Assembly (NCBI GenBank): GCA_013696395.1 | Contig: JACCYQ010000192.1 | Coordinates: 1-61,603 of the forward strand | DNA: 61,603 nt | Reading direction: 5' to 3' | Source of the DNA: Chitinophagaceae bacterium | GTDB taxonomy: Bacteria; Bacteroidota; Bacteroidia; Chitinophagales; Chitinophagaceae | Part shown: positions 42,916 to 49,883 of the stretch, in pieces | Layout: each line of letters opens with the position of its first letter | How positions within the stretch are numbered: the stretch's first letter is position 1 | Notes under the pieces: generated by a model | What the model saw: the letters and a program-made list of their open reading frames with translations, nothing else | Databases searched by the model: none | What the model was told of the DNA's origin: nothing | Program-made: the position numbers and the translations under genes

Positions 42916-43374
42916 ATGAATCTGGAACAAAAAGTAATGAATGATTTAAAAACAGCGATGTTGGCAAAAGATGAAACATCTATGCGTAGCCTGCGAGCTA
43001 TTAAAGCAGCTATTATATTAGCCAAAACAGCTGAAGGTGCTGGGGGAGAATTTAAAGAAGAAAATGAAATAAAATTATTGCAAAAACTCATTAAACAACG
43101 TAAAGATTCAAGCGAAATATTTCAGCAACAAAACCGGCCGGAATTGGCTTCTAAAGAAAATGAAGAAATTGCCATTATTGAAAAATTCCTTCCGCAACAA
43201 ATGTCTGAAGATGAAGTAAAAGAACAATTGGCTATTATTATCCAAAAAACAGGGGCATCTTCAATTGCTGATTTAGGAAAAGTTATGGGTGAGGCTACTA
43301 AAAAATTGGGTGGCCAAACAGATGGAAAAACAATTTCAACCCTGGCAAAACAAATGCTCAATAACCGATCATAA
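42916..43374 (+). CDS. GatB/YqeY domain protein
   Basis: A 152-residue YqeY-type protein. It consists only of the helical tail-like domain of the GatB subunit of Asp/Glu-tRNA amidotransferase, which contacts tRNA. Conserved marks are the start MNLEQKVMNDLKTAMLAKD, the basic KLLQKLIKQRKDSSEIF, the LASKENEEIAIIEKFLPQQ stretch and a C-terminal MGEATKKLGGQTDGKTIS with the final small helix. No GatA/GatC genes are adjacent and the function of stand-alone YqeY is unknown. It starts 15 bp after gldC and is 24 bp before the cvpA-type gene. Confidence 0.92.
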   Translation: MNLEQKVMNDLKTAMLAKDETSMRSLRAIKAAIILAKTAEGAGGEFKEENEIKLLQKLIKQRKDSSEIFQQQNRPELASKENEEIAIIEKFLPQQMSEDEVKEQLAIIIQKTGASSIADLGKVMGEATKKLGGQTDGKTISTLAKQMLNNRS

Positions 43375-43398
43375 CTGCACCCGGCATAATTAATCTGC

Positions 43399-43941
43399 AT
43401 GTTTATAGATACTGTTTTGGCTATTTTAATGGTCATTGCCATCTTCAAAGGATTTACCAAAGGATTAATTGTGGCCGTTTTTTCTTTATTGGCATTTTTT
43501 GTTGGTTTGGCGGCTGCAGTAAAATTATCGGCTGTAATGGCAGGTTATATAGGGGCTGCCGTGAGTGTTTCCGAAAAGTGGCTCCCATTTATTTCATTCA
43601 TTATTATATTTCTTGGTTTTGTTATTTTGGTAAGAATAGGGGCCAGAATTTTAGAAAAAACAGTTCAGATAGCCATGTTAGGCTGGTTAAACAGATTGGG
43701 AGGCATTTTTTTTTATTCTTTGATTTATATTATTATTTATAGCACCATTTTATTTTATGCCGTCCAATTACATGTATTGAAGCCAGAGATCATCCTTAAT
43801 TCTGTAAGCTATGACTACATTGCACCCATAGGACCCTGGGTAATGGAGCGGTTAGGGAATGTGATTCCATTGTTTAATAACATGTTTGATTCATTGAATA
43901 TTTTTTTTGATGGTATATCAGATAATATTCCGGAACCTTAG
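43399..43941 (+). CDS. CvpA family membrane protein
   Basis: A 180-residue inner-membrane protein of the CvpA family with four hydrophobic segments (about 2-20, 26-48, 60-84 and 98-122). The family is named for E. coli CvpA, linked to colicin V production and, in enterobacteria, to purF expression and envelope stress; its biochemical role is unsettled. The diagnostic D-x-x-L-A-x-x-x-x-x-x-x-G-F-x-x-G start (DTVLAILMVIAIFKGFTKGL) is present, as is the LGWLNRLGGIFFYSL loop-helix. It is probably cotranscribed with gldC and yqeY upstream; an alpha/beta hydrolase follows 84 bp later. Confidence 0.88.
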   Translation: MFIDTVLAILMVIAIFKGFTKGLIVAVFSLLAFFVGLAAAVKLSAVMAGYIGAAVSVSEKWLPFISFIIIFLGFVILVRIGARILEKTVQIAMLGWLNRLGGIFFYSLIYIIIYSTILFYAVQLHVLKPEIILNSVSYDYIAPIGPWVMERLGNVIPLFNNMFDSLNIFFDGISDNIPEP

Positions 43942-44025
43942 TGAAAATGGTAGTCAATTTCTTTCAATCGCTATTTTGCATCAAATCAATTATTTTAGCA
44001 AAAATAAAACCGGCCAGCAAGGATA

Positions 44026-44802
44026 ATGGACTACGAGATAAAACATCATAATAAATTCAGGTATATAGAGGAAGGTGAAGGTGAAACTCTTTTGCTTCTT
44101 CATGGTTTATTTGGCGCTTTGAGTAATTTCAAAGATCTCATCGAATATTTCAGGCTTCATTATAAGGTAGTTGTACCAATGCTTCCATTATTTGAATTAG
44201 ATATATTGCATACCACTGTTGGTGGCCTGGGCAAATTTGTAAATAAGTTTATCGAAGCCCGGGGGTATAACCAGGTTCATTTGCTTGGAAATTCATTAGG
44301 AGGTCATGTTGCATTAATTCATGTTTTGAAATACCCGGAAAAAATAAAATCGTTGATCCTAACCGGTAGTTCAGGTCTTTTTGAAAATGGCATGGGTGAT
44401 TCTTATCCAAAAAGAGGAGATTATGAATATATTAGAAAGAAAACGGAAATGACTTTTTTTGATCCTGAAACGGCTTCAAAAGAGTTGGTTGATGAAGTGT
44501 ATGAAATTGTCAATAACCGAATAAAAGCAATCAAAATAATTGCCCTGGCAAAAAGTGCAATCAGAAATAATTTAGGAGAAGAACTCAATCAAATTAAAAA
44601 TCCAACGTTATTAATATGGGGAAATAACGATACTATCACACCGCCATTCGTGGCTCGTGAGTTTAATCGGTTAATTCCTTTTAGTGAATTGTATTTTATT
44701 GATAAATGCGGACATGCACCCATGATGGAAGTGCCGTATGAATTTAATACCATACTCCATAAATTCTTGAAAAATCTGAACGAGCCTGCAACGGTTAGAT
44801 GA
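44026..44802 (+). CDS. Alpha/beta hydrolase
   Basis: A 258-residue cytoplasmic alpha/beta hydrolase. The oxyanion region is LLLLHGLFGALSNF, the nucleophile elbow is G-N-S-L-G-G (near residue 90), the acid is in WGNNDTITPP and the His in CGHAPMMEVP. The pattern is that of the MhpC/PldB-like esterases and lipases. It sits 34 bp before the CBS-domain gene in a run of envelope genes; a similar hydrolase-CBS-nadK order seems common in Bacteroidota (from memory). Substrate unknown. Confidence 0.88.
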   Translation: MDYEIKHHNKFRYIEEGEGETLLLLHGLFGALSNFKDLIEYFRLHYKVVVPMLPLFELDILHTTVGGLGKFVNKFIEARGYNQVHLLGNSLGGHVALIHVLKYPEKIKSLILTGSSGLFENGMGDSYPKRGDYEYIRKKTEMTFFDPETASKELVDEVYEIVNNRIKAIKIIALAKSAIRNNLGEELNQIKNPTLLIWGNNDTITPPFVAREFNRLIPFSELYFIDKCGHAPMMEVPYEFNTILHKFLKNLNEPATVR

Positions 44803-44835
44803 TCCATGGTGTCTTGTTCATAAAAGATCCCTACA

Positions 44836-45498
44836 ATGTTAATCCGCGATGTACATTCTCAATCAATTCCTTACTTGCACTTGCACGACAAGGTTTATCA
44901 AGCCCTTCAAATGATGACGGACGCTCATATTGGTCATTTACCAGTAACAGAAAGCGATAAGTATTTAGGGATAATCAGTGAAGATGACCTTTTGCAAGCT
45001 CCCAATGAAAACATGCAGATTTCCGCCGTTATGGAAATTTTCCCTCAGCCCTCCATCCAGCAAAACGAACACTTTTTAAAAGCCATGCAGGTTGCTGTTG
45101 AAAATGGCATTACCATGGTTCCCATTATCGATGAAAATGGAGATATGTTCGGAGCTGTTACTTATGCTGATCTATTACGTCAGGCATCCGAATTTATGAG
45201 TGTAAATGACCCCGGAGGCTTAATTGTTCTGGAAATGGATAGTCAAAAGTACTCTTTTAATGAAATCAGCCGCCTGGTTGAAACCAATGATAGCCAGATC
45301 ACCCAATTAAATACTTATACAGATACTCATACCGGAATGATGCAGGTTACTATTAAGATCAATAAAATGGAGGTTTCCGATATTGTTGCTACCTTTCAAA
45401 GGTATGATTACAATGTAAAACATTATTTTGGTGAAGAGCTTTATGAAAATGAATTGAAATCCAATTACGATAACCTGATGAACTATCTGAAGATATAA
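44836..45498 (+). CDS. CBS domain protein
   Basis: A 220-residue protein with two CBS domains (about residues 8-60 and 72-128), seen as the VYQALQMMTDAHIGHLPVTESDKYLGIISEDDLL and HFLKAMQVAVENGITMVPIIDENGDMFGAVTYADLL units. CBS pairs bind adenosyl ligands. The C-terminal 90 residues form an ACT-like or ferredoxin-like segment (GGLIVLEMDSQKYSFNEISRLVETNDSQI). No catalytic domain is attached. It lies between the hydrolase and the small Omp85 gene. Which nucleotide it senses is unknown. Confidence 0.88.
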   Translation: MLIRDVHSQSIPYLHLHDKVYQALQMMTDAHIGHLPVTESDKYLGIISEDDLLQAPNENMQISAVMEIFPQPSIQQNEHFLKAMQVAVENGITMVPIIDENGDMFGAVTYADLLRQASEFMSVNDPGGLIVLEMDSQKYSFNEISRLVETNDSQITQLNTYTDTHTGMMQVTIKINKMEVSDIVATFQRYDYNVKHYFGEELYENELKSNYDNLMNYLKI

Positions 45499-45576
45499 AT
45501 CCATTGCTTTTCCCCGTTTATTGCTGGCAGCATATTTTATATAAAACAGTTAATAATATAATATTAAGTGCGGTTG

Positions 45577-47031
45577 ATGCAATGGAATAAGAAATATTTA
45601 CTATTCGCAGCTTTATGTTTGGTCTCACCCTTTTTAAACGCCCAGCAGATTGATGCACATAAAGGTATGGATGTAGAGTTGAAGCCTGTTGTGGGTATAG
45701 ACTCTTCCTCAGCCTATTCCCCATTCATAGTCAGGGATATAATTATAGTTGGAAATAAAAGAACTAAAGATCAAATAATTTTGAGAGAGGTACCTTTTAA
45801 AAAAGGAGATTACTACCAGCTCCAGGGATTAATAGAAAAATTTGAACATGCCCGCCGCCAACTCATGAACACATCTCTTTTTCACGAAGTGGTTGTTGCA
45901 TTAAAAGGTTTTGAAGGGTATCATGTTGATGTTGTCATTACAGTTAAGGAGCGCTGGTACATTTTCCCGATCCCGCATTTTAAAATTGTTTCCAGAAATA
46001 TAAATGAATGGGTTAATGAACATAATGCAAGTTTAGATCGTGTTAATTATGGCCTTAAACTGACGCATAATAATGCCACCGGCCGTATGGACAAACTTAA
46101 ATTTTCTATAACCAATGGATATACACGGCAACTTGGACTGAATTATCAACGCCCATATTTTGATAAAGGAATGAAATGGGGTTTTAATGTGGGACTTAAT
46201 GCGGGGAAAAACAGGGATATCACTTATAATACCATTAATAATAAAGCGGCTATATTGGATAGTTCAAATCAATATGTACATAATTTTTTCAGAGCTAATG
46301 CAGAACTAACTTATCGCCGTGCTATCAAAACATTTCATCGTTTTGGCTTTGCTTATACACATGAAAGTGTAAGTGATACCGTAGTACAATTAAATCCTTC
46401 TTTCTATAAAAGTGGCAATAACAGCATAAGTTTTCCAGAGTTGTATTATTCAATGAGTTATTTTGCCCTGGATTATATTCCTTATCCTCTGGAGGGGTAT
46501 GCTGCGGAATTTACACTTTCAAAAAAGGGATTCAATAAGCAGGTCAATATGTGGCAGATTACTGCCAAAGGCTCAGGCACCTGGCCGGTAAATACAAAAA
46601 TGTATTTTAATGCACGTGCTGTTGGATCTTTAAAATTACCTTTTGAGCAGCCATTCTTTAATCAGCGCTTCCTTGGATTTAATGACATGGAACTTCAGGG
46701 GTATGAAATGTATATAATCGATGGCGTGGCTGGCGGATATGTAAAAGCAACCCTGGGAAGAGAACTATTTAACTTCAACATCAACTTACCTCCTATAAAA
46801 TATACCAAACTTACAAGAATACCTTTCCGTATCTATGGTAAAGTGTATGGTAATGCCGGTTATGTTCATAATCCCCACCCCAATGGTAATACTTTGAATA
46901 ATAAAACATTATTCTCAGGGGGATTTGGTGTAGATATAATTACGGTTTACGACTTCGTGATTAAGCTGGAATACAGTTTTAACTCATTAGGTCAAAACGG
47001 GTTATATTTACATAGAAACAATCAATTTTGA
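45577..47031 (+). CDS. Omp85-type outer-membrane protein with one POTRA domain
   Basis: A 484-residue exported protein with a signal peptide (about 1-22, ending L-N-A-Q). A single POTRA domain follows (about 45-125: FIVRDIIIVGNKRTKDQIILREVPFKKGDYYQ, then RQLMNTSLFHEVVV), and then a C-terminal beta-barrel ending in YSFNSLGQNGLYLHRNNQF. This is shorter than BamA (five POTRA) and TamA (three), and it is separate from the true bamA gene 4 kb downstream. GTG 45568 is a possible start, but ATG 45577 is preferred. Its stop overlaps the nadK start (TGATG), so the two are coupled. Function unknown; perhaps insertion of a special outer-membrane substrate. Confidence 0.8.
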   Translation: MQWNKKYLLFAALCLVSPFLNAQQIDAHKGMDVELKPVVGIDSSSAYSPFIVRDIIIVGNKRTKDQIILREVPFKKGDYYQLQGLIEKFEHARRQLMNTSLFHEVVVALKGFEGYHVDVVITVKERWYIFPIPHFKIVSRNINEWVNEHNASLDRVNYGLKLTHNNATGRMDKLKFSITNGYTRQLGLNYQRPYFDKGMKWGFNVGLNAGKNRDITYNTINNKAAILDSSNQYVHNFFRANAELTYRRAIKTFHRFGFAYTHESVSDTVVQLNPSFYKSGNNSISFPELYYSMSYFALDYIPYPLEGYAAEFTLSKKGFNKQVNMWQITAKGSGTWPVNTKMYFNARAVGSLKLPFEQPFFNQRFLGFNDMELQGYEMYIIDGVAGGYVKATLGRELFNFNINLPPIKYTKLTRIPFRIYGKVYGNAGYVHNPHPNGNTLNNKTLFSGGFGVDIITVYDFVIKLEYSFNSLGQNGLYLHRNNQF

Positions 47032-47909
47032 TGAAGGTAGCTATTTACAGCAGGGTGATGGAAGACTCTCAACAACAGGAATTGCAATTGTTTTTTGATG
47101 AATTAGGGAAACTCCAGATAGAACCAATGATCTTTATTGATTATTATGAAGAGATCAAAGACCAGGTTAAATTACCAGACCATACAACAACTTTTTTTTT
47201 ATCAGAAGATCTTACCGATGCTATAGATTTTATTATCAGCCTTGGGGGTGATGGAACGCTACTTGATACAGTTACTTTAGTAAGGGATAAAAAAATACCT
47301 GTTATGGGTATTAATTTTGGAAGACTTGGTTTTTTAGCAAGCATAGGTAGGGATGAAATGGAAACTGCGGTAAATGCATTGATGAAAAGAACTATGGTTA
47401 TTGAAAAAAGAGTTATGATACACCTGGATTCAAACATTCCTTTATTTGGACATGTACCATATGGGTTAAATGAATTTGCTATTCATAAAAGAGATACAGC
47501 ACCCATGATCAAGATCCATGCATATTTAAATGGCGAGTTTCTCAATACTTACTGGGCTGATGGTTTGATCGTTGCCACACCAACGGGCTCTACAGGTTAT
47601 TCATTAAGTTGTAATGGTCCGGTGGTTTTCCCGGAAAGTGGCAGTTTTGTAATAACACCTGTGGCGCCACATAATCTTAATGTGAGGCCTATTGTAGTAC
47701 CCGATGATAATATTATTTCTTTTGAAGTAGAAAGCCGGTCCGATTTTATTATCTGCGCCCTCGACTCCAGGAGAGAGATCATTAATAAAAATGTTCAACT
47801 GGCTGTAAGGAAAGAATCTTTTAAGTTTAACCTGGTGCGATTAAACGAAATCAATTTTCTGCAAACATTAAGATCGAAACTAACCTGGGGCTTTGATAAA
47901 AGAAACTGA
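47031..47909 (+). CDS. nadK: NAD kinase
   Basis: NadK phosphorylates NAD to NADP with ATP. The 292-residue cytoplasmic protein has the G-G-D-G-T motif in ISLGGDGTLLDTV (near residue 73), the MGINFGRLGFLAS strand, the N-E motif in LNEFAIHKRD and the TPTGSTGYSLSCNGP region that forms the NAD site, with a C-terminal LDSRREI segment. The ATG at 47031 shares its first base with the upstream stop codon. The frame also allows a TTG at 47028. It precedes the porG-like gene by 74 bp. Confidence 0.95.
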   Translation: MKVAIYSRVMEDSQQQELQLFFDELGKLQIEPMIFIDYYEEIKDQVKLPDHTTTFFLSEDLTDAIDFIISLGGDGTLLDTVTLVRDKKIPVMGINFGRLGFLASIGRDEMETAVNALMKRTMVIEKRVMIHLDSNIPLFGHVPYGLNEFAIHKRDTAPMIKIHAYLNGEFLNTYWADGLIVATPTGSTGYSLSCNGPVVFPESGSFVITPVAPHNLNVRPIVVPDDNIISFEVESRSDFIICALDSRREIINKNVQLAVRKESFKFNLVRLNEINFLQTLRSKLTWGFDKRN

Positions 47910-47983
47910 AACAATTGTTACTGATTTATAAAAGAAAATGCGCATTTTTTCGTTTAAAGAGGGTGACATATTAATTTGCAACT

Positions 47984-48829
47984 ATGATCAGGATATTAAT
48001 TATTGTGGTGGTTATGATTAGCCCGGTTTTTTTAAGGGCTCAAAACTCAATTGTTCAAGAGGGTGAATTTGGAATCGGACTTGGTGCTGCGCATTATTTT
48101 GGAGATTTGAATACAAGAGCAAAACTTAATAGACTTAAACCAGCAGCCAGTTTATTTTTTCGCAAAAACTTTGGAAATTATGTTGCGCTTCGTGTGGCAG
48201 GGACATTTGCTCAACTCGGTTATTCAGATATTTACAATACACATAATGAGTTTATGTATAGCCGCAACCTTAGCTTTAACACAAATGTTTGGGAGCTAAC
48301 TTTACAAGGCGATTTTAATTTCTATCGCTTTTTACCGGGTGATCCTGGTTTGAACTTTACTCCATATGTAACTTTTGGAGCTGGCATTTTCAATTATGAT
48401 CCCTATGCTTATTTAGCTGATGAAAAATATTTCTTACGTCCATTGGGAACCGAAGGGCAAGGAAGTCCCTTATATCCTGACAGAAAACAGTATAATTCCA
48501 TGGCCATTTCCATTCCTTTTGGAGTTGGTGTAAAATATTCTTTTAATGAACGACTGAATATAGGTTTTGAAGTGCTTCATCGCTTTACGAATACGGATTA
48601 CCTGGATGATGTAAGTATGACTTATGTAGAGCCTGAAGTATTTCCAAATTTACCTGATGGCAGCCAATCACCTGCCAGGCTTTTATCTGACCGGTCATAT
48701 GAATTGGGTGATCCAATTGGTATTAAAGATCGGCAACGGGGAAACAGTCGCCAGAAAGATCAGTTTGTAACGGCCATGTTTTATATTTCTTTTAATCTTC
48801 AATCATATAAGTGTCCTCCTACACAGTAA
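47984..48829 (+). CDS. DUF6089/PorG-like outer-membrane protein
   Basis: A 281-residue exported beta-barrel protein. The signal peptide (about 1-19, ending L-R-A-Q) is followed by GEFGIGLGAAHYFGDLNTR, typical of the DUF6089 family, and amphipathic strands. A conserved YLDDVS motif and a late RGNSRQKDQFVTAMFYISFNL close the barrel. DUF6089 members include PorG of the type IX secretion system. In Bacteroidota this gene commonly sits between nadK and uppS, as here. The T9SS assignment is supported by context (PorW-like gene and two T9SS cargoes in the window) but not proven. Confidence 0.8.
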   Translation: MIRILIIVVVMISPVFLRAQNSIVQEGEFGIGLGAAHYFGDLNTRAKLNRLKPAASLFFRKNFGNYVALRVAGTFAQLGYSDIYNTHNEFMYSRNLSFNTNVWELTLQGDFNFYRFLPGDPGLNFTPYVTFGAGIFNYDPYAYLADEKYFLRPLGTEGQGSPLYPDRKQYNSMAISIPFGVGVKYSFNERLNIGFEVLHRFTNTDYLDDVSMTYVEPEVFPNLPDGSQSPARLLSDRSYELGDPIGIKDRQRGNSRQKDQFVTAMFYISFNLQSYKCPPTQ

Positions 48830-48881
48830 GCCCACCATATATAGATTTTAGGGGCTTTGAAAAATACATTTAAATCCTTAC

Positions 48882-48909
48882 TTGCTTGACAGCAGAATGC
48901 TTACCTTTG
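48882..48909 (+). promoter_or_regulatory. uppS promoter, TTG-N17-TACCTTTG
   Basis: TTG at 48882-48884, 17 bases, then TACCTTTG at 48902-48909, 22 bases before the uppS ATG. Spacing is within the range known for Bacteroidota promoters. Confidence 0.6.
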
Positions 48910-48931
48910 TGCCCCTCAAAAAAAAGGGCAA

Positions 48932-49690
48932 ATGCCTCCATTATTAGATCAGATCGATAAAAACAATTTACCCAAACATATTGCCATCATTATGGATGGT
49001 AATGGACGATGGGCAAAAGAGCAGGGTCAGGATCGCCTGTATGGTCATTACCAGGGTGTTGAAAGCGTTAAAAATATTGTAGAAGGATGTGGCGAAATTG
49101 GTATTGAGTACTTAACATTATATGCTTTCAGTACAGAAAACTGGGATCGCCCTCAATATGAAGTTGTTGGTCTCATGGAGCTTTTGGTTAATACCATTCG
49201 GAAAGAAGTAAATGAACTAACTAAGAATAATATTAAGCTGCATGTTATCGGTGATATGAATATGCTGCCTGAATATGCCTTACAGGAATTGAATGAAGCA
49301 CTTGAAATGACGGCCAATAATTCAGGCATGCACCTGATTATGGCCTTAAGTTATAGCGGACGCTGGGAGTTATTGAATGCCGTTAAAAATATAGCTCACC
49401 AGGTTAAAACAGGTAAATTGAATGTTGAAGATATAGACCAGGACACTTTGCAGCAATTCCTAAGTACAAGTGGATTACCCGATCCTGAACTGATGATTCG
49501 CACAAGTGGAGAATTCAGGATCAGTAATTTTTTATTGTACCAGTTGGCTTATGCCGAACTATATTTTACCAATGTAAGATGGCCAGATTTCAGGAAAGAA
49601 AACTTGTACGAAGCAATCCTGGATTTTCAAAACAGGGAAAGAAGATTTGGCAAGACAAGCGATCAGGTAAAAGTTAAAGAAGATAGATAG
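48932..49690 (+). CDS. uppS: Isoprenyl (undecaprenyl diphosphate) synthase
   Basis: A cis-prenyltransferase of 252 residues that makes undecaprenyl diphosphate, the lipid carrier for peptidoglycan and surface glycans. The catalytic Asp22 lies in I-M-D-G-N-G-R-W-A (residues 20-28). Other blocks are LTLYAFSTENWDRP, the IMALSYSGRWELLNAV strand, and the C-terminal RTSGEFRISNFLLYQLAYAELYFT, which contains the conserved R-x-S-G-E and the end of the active site. Its own promoter lies upstream. It is followed by the bamA leader. Confidence 0.95.
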   Translation: MPPLLDQIDKNNLPKHIAIIMDGNGRWAKEQGQDRLYGHYQGVESVKNIVEGCGEIGIEYLTLYAFSTENWDRPQYEVVGLMELLVNTIRKEVNELTKNNIKLHVIGDMNMLPEYALQELNEALEMTANNSGMHLIMALSYSGRWELLNAVKNIAHQVKTGKLNVEDIDQDTLQQFLSTSGLPDPELMIRTSGEFRISNFLLYQLAYAELYFTNVRWPDFRKENLYEAILDFQNRERRFGKTSDQVKVKEDR

Positions 49691-49797
49691 CATTGAAAAT
49701 CATCATTCATAAAAAAGCTGAAATCCCAATGATTTTAAGCGGGGCTGGTAATACGGATTTCTTTAACAAAACGCTTTCATTATTTCCCATTAATTTG

Positions 49798-49835
49798 CTG
49801 CATTAAGGGCCCTTATAAACCGCCTCTTAATGCAG
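49798..49835 (+). promoter_or_regulatory. Hairpin in the bamA leader
   Basis: CTGCATTAAG (49798-49807) and CTTAATGCAG (49826-49835) form a perfect 10-bp inverted repeat with an 18-base loop, 48 bp before the bamA ATG. No T tract follows, so it is not an ordinary terminator; it may be an RNA structure or operator in the bamA 5' region. Confidence 0.45.
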
Positions 49836-49883
49836 GATAAACAACTAATTGCATCATTTTTCAGACAAGATTGAACAACACTT

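Noticed and set aside
48828-48858. AAGCCC/GGGCTT pair as terminator of the porG-like gene
   Set aside because: The loop is long and only three T follow; too weak to call.
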